Made by a program: the position numbers and the translations under genes. A stretch of 64,000 nucleotides of DNA from Asterias rubens (Eukaryota; Echinodermata; Asteroidea; Forcipulatida; Asteriidae), in contig NC_047066.1 in assembly GCF_902459465.1 (NCBI RefSeq), positions 1,922,001 to 1,986,000 on the forward strand, read 5' to 3'. The notes beneath the pieces were generated by a model, which was given only the letters and a program-made list of their open reading frames with translations, was not told the DNA's origin and did no database searches. This document shows, piece after piece, positions 11,901 through 22,200 of this stretch (positions within the stretch are counted from its first letter, which is position 1; each line of letters begins with the position of its first letter).

Positions 11901-14900
11901 AGAGGCGAGTGCTTTATTCATCATTATGCCAACCCAAACTTCAGTTTGAACTTACCAATCTAGCGTTTTCCCAAATACCATGGAGTTTATGCGCTGCATC
12001 TTGAAGGTAACCAGGGAGGATCATGTACGTCTGATTGAACTCCCAAATCTTTTGGTCGACTGCTTTAAGCTGACTGTGGTTCTCGTGGAAAAGACTCAGG
12101 AATTTGCAATTTCTGTCAGGTTGGGACAAAAGAGAGAATATTTGTAAGACTTCAGTTTTGTAATAAATAATGAACCACAAAGGAAACTGACTGGGTAAAT
12201 TTTAAATGATCTGGGGGTTGAACAAAGAAAAATCTATCAGAGCGGGGTTTGAACCAGCGACCACCAATTTAACATGCCAGCGCTCTACTAACTGAGCTAT
12301 AGAGTCCTATATTAGATGGCTCCCTATTTTGTCAGTGTTTTTGTCCGGGAGGCCAGTCAGAAGAGTTAACTTATACTAGGACAGGATATTATAATTGTAT
12401 AAACTTGTCTTCTATGTTACATTGAGCCTTATTCCTTTACTATGAAGAAACAATCTGAGGAATATTTTATGATAAGTGACTTGAATGCTACATGACCACT
12501 TGCATAGTACATGAGTAATTTTTTTATGTGAACATTCAAATGTGAATGGAATCACTTCGTGGAGATTGCGTAGAACTGGCTGCCTGTAAATTGTCTTGCA
12601 TGAAATGACCCTTATTACTCACTCTGCATAAGTTGTGCGTGGCGTAAGAAACTCATCTGATAATCCAGCTGAGCCCCGCCTTCCCTGGATAAACAAACAC
12701 AACAATCACAACACATTATTATTATTATTATCATTATTATTATTATTATTATATATTTGGTTTGCAGTAACACCATACAATTTATTATTATTATTAGTAT
12801 GATACATTGCTGGTATGCCATATAAAATGTTTGCAGTCATAACTAATAACCGTTTCGGTCAATAACTAGGGATCAGCAGACATAGATGAAAGTTCAGAGT
12901 TATTTTGGTTGTTTTTCTATCATGATATGACTAGTGTATGAACCAAGAATATTGATAGACCATTTTGCAAATACCATTGCGCAACCGCAGACTGATGAAT
13001 GAGGTGCATTGAGGGATAGATATGGATCAAATTTGGATACCAGCTAGACCACAATGCACCTAATTCCAAGCTTTACGTGCGCGCCCCAGTATTTGCCAAA
13101 AGGTCTATGGTTACCTTTCTAGCGCCCTCTAGTGGTCTCTCGATGATCAACATCTTAAATGGCTTGTAGTTCTGTTAACCAAAAAGTAACAAAATTATTT
13201 AATTGTCTAACAAGCCCTGAATTAATCCAAGGCACCAAAGCAATTTCTGTGGTGCCCTTTGTAAAGTTCCGATACAAATTTACATTTTACTCATAGAAGG
13301 GTAAAATTGATGTGCCCCTTTAAGAACAAAATTTAAGGCCTGGTCTAAAAGCATTACAAATAATGACAGGTTGAACTGAAACAGGCTGGTGGGAGAGCTT
13401 TTTGGAGGGTCAAACTTGTCTCCTTAAAGGAACACGTTGTCTGGATCGGTCGAGTTGGTCTTTGAAAAGCGTTTGTTATAATATGCATATTATTGGTAGA
13501 AAGATGCTGTAAAAGTAGAATACAACGATCCACACAAACATGCCTCGAAATTGTTATGCCTCGACTAACACGGTCGGCCATTTATGGGAGTCAAATTTCC
13601 AAATGGCCGACCGTGTAAGTTTGCACAGTAAAAGGAAAACCACGCAATTTCGCGGCAAACTTGTGTGGATCATTGTATTCTACTTTTAAATTATCTTTCC
13701 AACCAATATGCATTTTATAACAAACGGTTATAAACGCTTTTTTATAGACCAACTCGTCCGATCCTAGGCAATGTGTTCCTTTAAGAAACATAGCCAAATA
13801 GAGAAAATGTTTTGTCATTCAAAATGTGTCTCAGGATGTTCTCTGTTCTCCAATCTGTGGAACCGGCTGTGGAACCAGCTAAATGTTTGTCTCAGGGAGG
13901 AAAACTCCCTCTGTAGCTTTAAATCTGGGCTTAAGACACATCTTTTTAGGCAAGCATTTTTAACTTAAAGTATTTTTCTATGTTCTTACTGCCCTGCTGC
14001 TTCATATTATTGTTGCGGTTTTTTTTAATTGTTATTATCATAATTATTGTTTGTGTTTTTTACTGGATCAAACAATTTCGGTGGCTTTTACTCAATGTGT
14101 TTAATTGATTATATTCATCTTTTTACTTGTACATGTATCTTTATTGTTTTATGATCATACTTTATGGATTTTATTTTTGGATCTTTTAATTATTTAGTTT
14201 TTGTGGTTAAAATGTTTTGTTGTTGTAAAGCGCCTGGGAGCATTTTTAATGGATTTGGCGCTATATAAATGTTTATTATTATTATTATTATTATTATTAA
14301 TCTGTAGCAAGGCACGTTTTTTTCTCATCTGAATTCATTAAACTGCCTCATGTCCTCCATCATTACATATTATTAGGGGCCATTCATAATGAAAAACAAA
14401 TTATTAATTGTTTTGACCCACCACCCATCCACCCCAAATAAATATTTATTGACTTCATAATAAAATCTTCACATTGAAAAACAAAGTAATCATGTTAAAG
14501 ATCAAAGGTCTCCAAACCCAGTAGTTTTCAAAGGCTTTTCCTAACTTAAACAAACAACTTTTACTTTGTAGTTTAATTAGGAATGAAATTGATTATCTTG
14601 GCTAGCTGGGTATTTTGTATTCTTTAGTTTGTTTTATTCTTGCCCAATGGTGCTGGTTTTCCCAAATTCAAACAATCATATTTTGATTTTCAGTTATTTC
14701 TTTTGAACCACCCACCCACAAGTTTGAAATTAAATTTAAAAAATTGAACATTGACAAATCTGAAAAGGCCCTTAATAACATTCTGAAGAGGAGCTCTAGG
14801 TCAGCACGAAACCTTTTAACATTTAAACCGATCTTCGTACCTTGTTGTAGCCAAGTTCTTCTGATAGGACTCTTACAGTATCTTGTTGTCGGAATCCTTC

Positions 14901-17900
14901 TGCACAAGTAATTATTCCATCCTCCACTGAGATTGTCTTAGAATTACATTTATCTGTGCTGATGTAATGACTAGAAGTACAACAAGAATAAAAGAAAGTT
15001 TGAGTCCTAAACATACTTGGGAGTTAGATTTGATTATTAAGTCGGCACAATGACTTGTTTAGTCACAACTTAAAGCTAAAATTTGAATTCCTCTGACTAT
15101 AGAGACAGTTGCTGTGTCCAATGGTTTAGGGCAAGTTTTTGCACAGCAACCTCCAGATGAGCAGACCCTTGTACCATTGTGCCATACACACTCATTCAAA
15201 ACCGTGTGTGGGTGTTCGTCGTCTCTTACATGTTTGTAATTATACAAAAGCTTGCCCGAATCATGTGACATAGCAACTGTCTCTATAGTCTGAGGAATTG
15301 AAATGTAAGCAGTAACTTGTGATCAAGCACGTCATTGTACCAGACATTATTCAAATCTAACTCACAAATGACTTATTGTGGGAACCTTGAGCGCCCTTTC
15401 ATTAACATTGAAAAAGAATTTCCCTTGTGGTTTATTTAGTAAATATTTGAAATAAAAAGTTGCATCCCCTTAAATTGATCCCTCTGCTGCCACTTCCCAG
15501 GTTGTATCGTACACTTGGGTGTGATCCCTGGCTTCATGGCAGCCAACGGTTGTATGGCTTCTAACTCAACCTCGTTCCCAGGGGTGATCGGTCTCACCGC
15601 GCCATTTTTCCCCAACATGCCTTGCTCGATCATAACCCCTGGAATTGGCAAATTTAAATGTGCTGCTGGCACATTTAAATGAGCCATAAATGAGCGTACA
15701 TATTCATTATTCAATCTTTTCTATGCGCGCACGCATGTCTTTCGTCTTAAAAAATGTTTTTGTTTTTAAAAAATGTGTTCGTGTCATAAAAAACGCGGGC
15801 GTGATCAACAGAAAAATATCTTAAAACTACGCGCGCACGCACTTGACATCTAATGTATAACCAATTTTCTGAGCCAATCAGAGTTGTTTCCCAGAACATG
15901 CCTCCCAGGGGTTAGTGACGAGAGGTATCGATACGGCGCACTGCCCATGGTAGCGAGGCTGCTTCTAACTGGCATCAGCAAACAAAGATGTTGACACAAT
16001 GGGAGACCGCCAACATAGGGCTATGCTCAGTTGGTAGGGAGTGAGTGCCGGCACGTTAATCACTGTGGATGCTTTAAGAAATGTTGTCCATGCACTAAGC
16101 CAATTTTCCAGCTAAATTATTTGCAAAACAAATCATTGCGGGAATACTTTTTCAAACTTGCAAAAACAAAATGTCCGAACTCACTCTTTCAACATGGGAG
16201 ATGGTTTCAACAGATGAGTTTCTATAAACGAAAAATATGAACGAGAAATTGTAAGTGAATCATGCAAACCAGCAATATCATTTCCAAAAACAAGACCACT
16301 TCTCCATCAAAAAAAAGAAAGAAAGAAAGAGAATTGACAGAGAATTTCGGGAACAGTTTTAAAGGAACTGTGTGTACAAATTGTTCCTGCGGGAAGTCCA
16401 GGCTATGTGGCTCTTTTGTAAAAAATGTATGTAATGTCACCGGATATATGATCTATTGAGAGTTCATGAAATCACATCAGAGCCCAGTTTCATGCAGACA
16501 ATACTGCTTTGCAAATTTCTTTGCAACAATGTAACCTATGGAATTTTGGCCGGTTAAGCTGGTAACAAGTTTATGTTATTAGCAAGAATTTTCTGTGCTT
16601 AGAAAGTTTTTATGCTTAAAGGGCCCTGATGAGTGATAAGAACATAAAACTACCCGAGCGAATGTTAAATTGCCGCCCTCTTCCCAATATTTTTTTTTCT
16701 TCACAGATGAACATTTATAATGCAATATGGAATGCAAAGAAGGTGAAAAAATGCCAAATGTCCACACACATGGTCTACGAGAGCTCTTCAATTGGTTCAG
16801 CTGATATATTTGTGGCTTGACTCACGAGTCCTGACCTCCAAGCTCTGTCTGCTACCACGTGCGAAATACACGCTGCTCCAAAAATGTATAGGCCTGCCTG
16901 AAGGCTGGTTCATTCTCACTTCATTTCCACTGCATATGCAATGCGCGGAGCCGAATCCGGGGTTTAAGAAAGGCCCCTTGGCTGAAGATGGTTGGAAAAC
17001 ATACAAGGTAGAGTCTAGAGAAGTCAAAGTGCTAGACTTACCGACAAAACTTTGACTGATGGCGATGCCAACTAGTGAAGCTGTCTGTGGGATACACACT
17101 AAGTAACAGCTGTCCTGAGCTGACTCAAACTCATTGCGAAATCTTGTCTGTGAAAACAACAAAATGTAATAACAATGAGTTATTTTTGTCAAATAGTGTT
17201 ACCTTTTTCAAGCGAAATTACTTACATTTCACACTTTGAAAAAGTGAACTTTGATATTCTCTTAATAGTATAAGTCTATTTATCATCAGTTTATACTTAG
17301 AGGGAAGGTATACGTTTGACAAAGACAATAACATTTAACAACATTTGGTTCAAAGCATATTAGAGTATTGTTATGTAAAAAGATATCAGTTGTTGAGATG
17401 TCTTACTGTAACGTTTCTCAGACTGTGTAGTCCTAAGTGAATCTCACAAATCTGAAAATTGGAAATTCATTGCGGCATGTACAACAATAAGTTATGAATA
17501 CGATTGACGAGAAAACTTCACTATTTTTTTTGCAAGTTTTGTCTTGTTGACTTGAATGAGATTCTTCCAGGGACCAAGTTTTGATCATGGACAAATATAG
17601 TTTGATTTTTTATTTTTGTAAATGATCCTCCCCATGAGGGAAATTTAAAAGGCCTCTAATTCTTAAATGGATGATTGCGAATCCCCCATTTCCACAAATT
17701 GTGATTCAGGAACTTGCGACAATACTTTTCCTTCTCATTGTTATTGTGAAATCAGTGGTTGCTTGTTTGGATTTGAACCAAAACCTAGTGATGGCAATGG
17801 CAAGTTCTGTAGTCTGACTACTTTACCACTCGGTGATTCCCTACATGGTTGGTTGAGTCTTGGAACCTTCATCCATGGTTGAATGACTTTGCAAGTTTTG

Positions 17901-18437
17901 TTTTTTATTTACTTTTATAATAAGCAACTTATATTTATAACAACTCACATTATTTCCCTTTTATTTCTTAGTTTTTAAACAGCCACAGCATAAATATGCA
18001 TTTATCTCAAGTACAGAAGTAGGCCTAGTAGTTGAGTTGTTATTTGTCAATTAACAACCAGGCGTAAACAATACATTTCTGTAAAAACTATCCTCTCATT
18101 TTCGTTCCCACATCATAGCCCCCGCCCCCCCCCCCCCCTCCCGCCCAACAATGTACTGTGGTTTGATTGAGTGACTCAACACTACACCACAACTTTCAAC
18201 AGACAGGTCCCAAACGTCAAATGACACAGCTCCTTATTTTATTTATTTACATACATTCATCAGACGGTTTTTGATAAAACTAAAGCAGTCTCAAACAAAA
18301 TATTCACACCAAATGAATTTTGAGTTATCTAAATTTAAAGCTACAATAACCAATCTATCAACCAAACAACACTTTTAAAGAAATACCTGTAAACATTTGT
18401 AGAGCGGATTGAACTCCAAGTCATCAACATCTGCCAT
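2969..18437 (-). CDS. VPS9-domain Rab guanine-nucleotide exchange factor, ANKRD27/Varp-like but short (16 exons, 505 aa)
   Basis: Exons in transcript order: 18437-18387, 17147-17042, 16221-16185, 14970-14841, 13171-13115, 12684-12623, 12112-11956, 10570-10491, 10038-9879, 8662-8591, 6836-6738, 6437-6340, 5473-5380, 4805-4640, 3894-3807, 3029-2969. All have AG acceptors and GT donors, phases agree, and the total is 1518 bases. The start MADVDDLEFNPLYKCLQ and the following ~390 residues match the layout I recall for the ANKRD27 N-terminus (NPxY start, PLPSAVVELARLDG, KLLCLKSTL). The VPS9 core carries the two residues expected for GEF activity: Asp331 in LTSDELIPLQ and Tyr371 in VGYTLVSFKAAVEY, 40 apart as in ANKRD27. 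By family knowledge it should load GTP on an endosomal Rab (Rab21 or Rab5 group). Odd: ANKRD27 continues into two ankyrin blocks, whereas here the frame stops after DFLSALQNDVLDCAYGKLD. A GT at 2987-2986 could be an alternative donor leading to ankyrin exons outside the window. The 37-bp exon 3 is the least certain. Confidence 0.86.
3103..3565 (+). mobile_element. tRNA-derived SINE 1, split by a family E element
   Basis: Head TCATGGCCGAGCGGGTCTAG (A-box-like) is separated from ATTCAAGTTCTG and the degraded B box GGTTCAAATCA by the insertion at 3130-3366. The body ACACTTGTGTCCTTGAGCGA and the tail match the other copies. Confidence 0.75.
3130..3366. mobile_element. family E foldback element (GGGCCCAATTTCAT ends) inserted in a SINE
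   Basis: Inverted ends GGGCCCAATTTCAT / ATGAAATTGGGCCC, with inner arms GCTAAGCACACAAATTTGCTTA and AGCAAATTTTTGTGCTTAGC. The flanking duplication CTGG lies within SINE sequence. 237 bp, non-coding. Confidence 0.8.
4085..4290 (-). pseudogene. LINE reverse-transcriptase C-terminal fragment
   Basis: The minus strand encodes GRPQTTYVDTLCRDSGLRRE ... EELRTAIEDQRVWRAIIR, the typical C-terminus of RTE-like LINE polyproteins, then a stop and (TGAA)n. VPS9-gene intron between exons 3894-3807 and 4805-4640. Confidence 0.75.
5710..5838. repeat. foldback repeat family H
   Basis: GATTTCACAAAACTCTTCCT ... TAGTCCCAACCCTGCACTGT ... TTTGTGAAATCGAC. A longer copy of the same palindrome lies at 42958-43105. 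VPS9-gene intron, 237 bases from exon 5473-5380. Confidence 0.65.
7077..7332. mobile_element. family E foldback element
   Basis: GGGCCCAATTTCAT ... GAAATTGGGCCC; the arms share GCTAAGCACAAAAATTTGCT and the complement. VPS9-gene intron. Confidence 0.8.
7730..8112 (+). mobile_element. MITE family A, full copy
   Basis: Same order of blocks as at 1886-2272, TTAA at both ends. Located in the intron between exons 10 and 11 of the VPS9-domain gene. It carries a near-perfect internal hairpin at 7909-7948. Confidence 0.85.
8142..8524. mobile_element. MITE family L (TTAA, AAAGGAACGTTACAGAATTG ends)
   Basis: Terminal inverted repeats AAAGGAACGTTACAGAATTG and CAATTCTGTAATGTTCCTTT with TTAA on both sides; 383 bp, non-coding. 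It lies 30 bases after a family A copy and ends 67 bases from VPS9-gene exon 8662-8591. Confidence 0.75.
9033..9345 (+). mobile_element. tRNA-derived SINE 1
   Basis: A box TGGCTGAGTGG, B box GGTTCGAATCC at 9093-9103, then the body GACACTTGTATCCTTGAGCA ... AAATGGGTACC. The head resembles a serine/leucine-type tRNA. VPS9-gene intron. Confidence 0.8.
10113..10466 (-). mobile_element. MITE family A, reverse copy
   Basis: Reverse-complement order of family A with TTAA at both ends and a slightly shorter middle. It ends 25 bases before the boundary of VPS9-gene exon 10570-10491, so it sits close to that donor. Confidence 0.85.
11030..11240 (+). mobile_element. tRNA-type SINE 2
   Basis: CTTCCCAGGTTGTATCGTAA ... 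CATAGGGCTAGATAGCTCAG ... TTGGTAGAGCATC, a tRNA A-box-like core downstream of a conserved leader. Further copies: 9625-9790 (plus), 12195-12350 (minus), 37845-38000 (minus) and 46600-46900 (minus). Confidence 0.7.
12715..12800. repeat. (ATT)n microsatellite
   Basis: Two blocks of ATT repeats, just upstream (in transcript sense) of VPS9-gene exon 12684-12623. Confidence 0.8.
13423..13785. mobile_element. MITE family M, long palindrome (TTAA, AAAGGAACACGTTG ends)
   Basis: The arms can be followed for much of the length: AAAGGAACACGTTGTCTGGA facing ATGTGTTCCTTT, and a central pair ACACGGTCGGCCATTT / AAATGGCCGACCGTGT at about 13568-13615. A partial second copy opens the window (1-93). Confidence 0.8.
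13830..14300 (+). pseudogene. LINE 3' end with (ATT)n tail
   Basis: Coding remnant LWNQLNVCLREENSLCSFKS then GLKTHLFRQAFLT, a reverse-transcriptase C-terminus. It is followed by a ~300-bp 3' UTR ending GGCGCTATATAAATG(TTATTA)n, the usual LINE terminus. VPS9-gene intron. Confidence 0.7.
15488..16085 (+). mobile_element. tRNA-type SINE 2, interrupted
   Basis: CTTCCCAGGTTGTATCGTAC at the left and ACATAGGGCTATGCTCAGTTGG at the right, interrupted by the 395-bp element. The 3' part ends near VPS9-gene exon 16221-16185. Confidence 0.7.
15567..15961. mobile_element. 395-bp element with 9-bp target duplication inside a SINE
   Basis: Flanked by CTTCTAACT at 15558-15566 and 15962-15970. Termini CAACCTCG... 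and ...CGAGGCTG are imperfect inverted repeats. It splits a tRNA-type SINE whose halves continue at 15488-15557 and 15971-16085. By duplication length a hAT-like origin is possible. Confidence 0.75.
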
Positions 18438-18600
18438 TTTGATGTGTGTGACCTTTAGAGGTCAGTGCCGACCAATCAGATACCTGAGATTCGCCACGGC
18501 ACATTTGACCCGGAAATGCTTTGTATAGGAATCCTTTCGACTGAGTCGCAAATGGCGCCCGCGGATCGCTCATGAAAAACAAAGTAATTTAACGAGTTTT
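18438..18600. promoter_or_regulatory. bidirectional promoter region between the VPS9-domain gene and RNF20
   Basis: The VPS9-domain start codon (18437, minus) faces RNF20 (plus). RNF20's first coding exon begins right after an AG acceptor at 19229-19230, so it must have an upstream non-coding exon, probably within about 18530-18600. Visible sites are an everted pair of nuclear-receptor half-sites (TGACCT, four bases, AGGTCA) at 18449-18464, a CCAAT box at 18472-18476, and G+C-richer sequence around 18541-18570 containing ATGGCGCCCGC. The transcription starts cannot be placed from sequence alone. Confidence 0.5.
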
Positions 18601-19236
18601 ATTGTTCTTTGTAGCTATTAAATTAATTTATTGAGGTATATTATGTATATTGAAGATAGGTGGGGTTTGTTTGTTTCGTTGAGGTTATTTAAATACCTGT
18701 AATTGAGCATGAAAAATTCGTGAGAAATTTTGTCTTTTTTAGATTCTGATCGTTTGATCAGTGAATGGTGATCAATAAAGAAATTGTGACCTTTCCCTGT
18801 CTGTGTTTCAATTTTCTTTTTTAAGGTGGGTGGTGTTCTGTGGTTAAACAAGATTGGGGTGTAAGTTGCAGGGAGGGTGGAGTTTTATGTGATGGATAGC
18901 TAGTAGTTGTGGGTTACTGAACAAAGCCTATTGTCTCTTGTTGGACGAAATAAGTTGATCAGCCTTTTTAAATATTTTTTTAGTGAAATCATGGAATGAA
19001 ATGATGAAAGGTATTTAATCAATTCATGACCCACCCCCTTTTCTCCCTCAACAAAAACAACAACAACCCCCATCCCAGTTTAGGGGAAAGTTTTGGGCGT
19101 CAACATTCCTAGTTGCGATTGGCAGGAGGGTTACGTTATCGCAACTACAACATTCCATGATTTTCATTCCTGATAAACATCATTTCAAATTTCTAACTTT
19201 CCTTTCTTTTTTCTCATTTTCTTCTTTCAGACCAGC

Positions 19237-22200
19237 ATGTCCAGCAAACGCAATGCAAGCGAGATTTCCTCCTCGCCAACACCTGGTGCGTCCACCAGTG
19301 TTGGCAAAGAGGGCACCGAGCCAGCGTCAAAACGCATCCACATTGAGCCAATGAGGCTTGGTGCTGTATCTTCACAGGTAATGATGAGGCCTACACAAAC
19401 TAGGACACTGTTTTCTTTTAAAAATAAGTTTGACCAAAAAAGTACAGCAAAAATTGTCAAAATTTTTTTTAAAGGGAGTACAGCGCCAGTTACTGGGTTT
19501 AGATGAGGCAAGAGTTTCATAGTCTGCAGAGGATCTCAATAGCGCTCGCACCAATGACGTAACTTTTGCTCAAAATACCCGGCTCTCAGACAAACATGCC
19601 ACAGACATATACGCAATCACTGCATCATCAACACCCCAAGCTCCACTAGTAGTGTAGTAGTGCTGGGCGAATAGTGAAATTTTGTTATTCGGATACTGCT
19701 GGCAAACTATCCGAAATTAATCGGATATTCGAATAGTTTTTTTGTCGCTAGAGGGCGCTTTAAAAAAATAAAATAATTTTTTTTTTTTTTGCAGCTAGAG
19801 GGCACTGTTCGTTTGTGAATGAGATCTTATGGGCGGATTGATATTAGTTTTAGACAGTCACTCGGTTCATTCATAAAAATGACCGGATCTAATTTAAAGA
19901 TGGCGATTTGCTTTTTCTTTTGATCGTGATTGACTCTACGTGAAGGAAAACTTTGAACAAATTACGTCGGAAATGTCATTGTTATTGTTTTAACTCTTCA
20001 CGGAGGTGAGCATAGTTAAATACTTAATTTATGCTGTTTTATGCTGTCTTAATAGAAGTTTCATAAGGATTTAGACCAAACATTCATATCAGTTGTCGCC
20101 CGAAGTCCGCGGATATTCGGATATTAAAGAATATCCGGTTACTTGGTTGTAAATTACAGAACTATCCGGTTTATAAATAGGTATTCGCGCCCTATGCGGA
20201 TATCCGGTTAAGAAAAAAAAGGCATTCGCGGTTACGGATAGGAAAACCTATTCGCCATTAACCGGGTATTCAAGTAATTCGCCCAGGCCTATAGTGTAGT
20301 CAGTCGTGGGTAAGCCTACAACAATTTGGAGGTACGCGCGTTTGTGAAATTTGACACTTTTTTTCTGAGATCCGGGTACTTGGCTTCTATTTTTAGCATT
20401 AGTGTGGAATTCTATTTGGGGGCTTAAATATCCAAATCGGAGTATAAAGTTTCATTTGGGATTTGTCTCAGTACACCCCAAGTTGGAAAACAGCAATTTG
20501 GGAGAGTTGCTTTATTTAATGCACCAGATTGAGTCATTTTCCCAGTTGAGGTTTTTTGGTTTTATTTGGGGTATATTGAAGACTGCTTCCACCAAGACAC
20601 TAAGAATGTTTTTGTTCCGGCCCAAATTTAGAATCGTTCAGAGTTCAGGTTTTTTTTTCTCAACAACCTATCGCATCCCTGTGTATGATGTATCATTAAG
20701 TGCAATGGACCCTTCCCATGAAATATGCTAATTACATTCACGCATGCGTACAGACCCTGTTGGTTGGCAACTGCCATAGAGTTGTGCACTAAGCAGATGC
20801 GCATTCGTGTCTGCGTCACGCACCCATTAGCCGTGTACAAAACAGCGCGATGTTCCCTCATTTTGCCAACCAAAACGTTAGTGCGCACACGCTACGTGCA
20901 ATTTACATATATCATGGGAAGGGTCTATTGCCATCCAGTTGTAATCTTTCTTTATCAAGAAAAATCTCTTTCTTCTTTCTCCTTTGTTTGTAGGAAGAGA
21001 TGGATGTAAAGATCTTGCGTTTCCAGAACCGCAAACTCGCTGAACGTCTCGAGATGCGCTCAGTGATGGAGAGTGAGTTACGGAATCGCATTGAGCGTCT
21101 TGAACAACGACAAGGAACGGATGAGATTGTGCTGGGCTTGATGAATAAATACTGGACTCAGGTATGAACTTAATGAATCTATCGCGCTTGGGAATCTTGA
21201 CACTAAAGCAGGGTGTACCACAAAAATTGCCATAAAAATGGGCTTCAATTTTACACTGGCCAGTGGTCAGTGATTTTCAGTGTCAAGCCAGTAAACTCAA
21301 GAAAGGACAAGTTCGGTGGTCTTGTTTTGTTTTTCTTCTTTCAATTCAACCCACTTTCTTTTTAAAGAATGATGTTAAAATATTGCATTTGAGTCTCACA
21401 AAAACCTATTAAAGATGCTATGTCAGATTTTTGGCCCCAAACATTAAAAAATAGATTCTTTTGAGTGAATGGTATTTCAAAGAGTAACACCCGCTCTAAC
21501 GGAAAAAAAGCTTAACTTTTACTTGTAATGGTCAGGAACCATGACAAAAATTTAAAACGTTTCTTATAAAACACGTAAGAATTGGTCACGTAATATATTG
21601 TTGGGATCCCGACAAAAACTTATTTTGAGCACTTTATTTCACTGCTACTAATAATTGGCGGACTTTTTCGAGCAATGGCTCAAATGAAAGCTTGTAACTT
21701 TCTCGACCCCAATCAAAATACCTATTGAATTTTAAATCAAAATGTTGGGGTCAAATCGGCCAAAAATCTGACATAGCATTTTTAGTGCTGCTGAGTAGCT
21801 CCTATAAAACAGAAGAGATCAATCTTTGCTTAGTGTTTGTTCAAATAAAGCAGTAAAGATGATAAAACTGTTCTCATTTTAATTCTTGTCTCTTTTCATT
21901 TTGATTCTTGTCTTGTAATTAAAGATCCTGAGCTTCAAGATCTGGTCTGTGGAGTTTCCCCAAAACTTTGAGCCTTATTGAGCCCTGATTATTTTTTTCT
22001 GAAGCCACTGTCGTACACATCTGGGCCCAATTTTATAGAGCTGTTTACCATAGAATGCTGCTTAGCAATTTTCTAAAATAAGTGGGGTACCAGTTGCAAC
22101 AATGTTAACTTAAGTCAGCTGGTAATATGTATTTGCTAAGCAAGATTTTCGTACAGGTGCTTAGCCATTTTTTGTGTTTAAAGGGCTCATGAAATTGGGT

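Noticed and set aside
16797-17192. 131-codon minus-strand frame taken as one exon
   Set aside because: Only 17042-17147 is bounded by a CAG acceptor and a GTAAGT donor and continues the VPS9 protein. The rest is intron that happens to be open.
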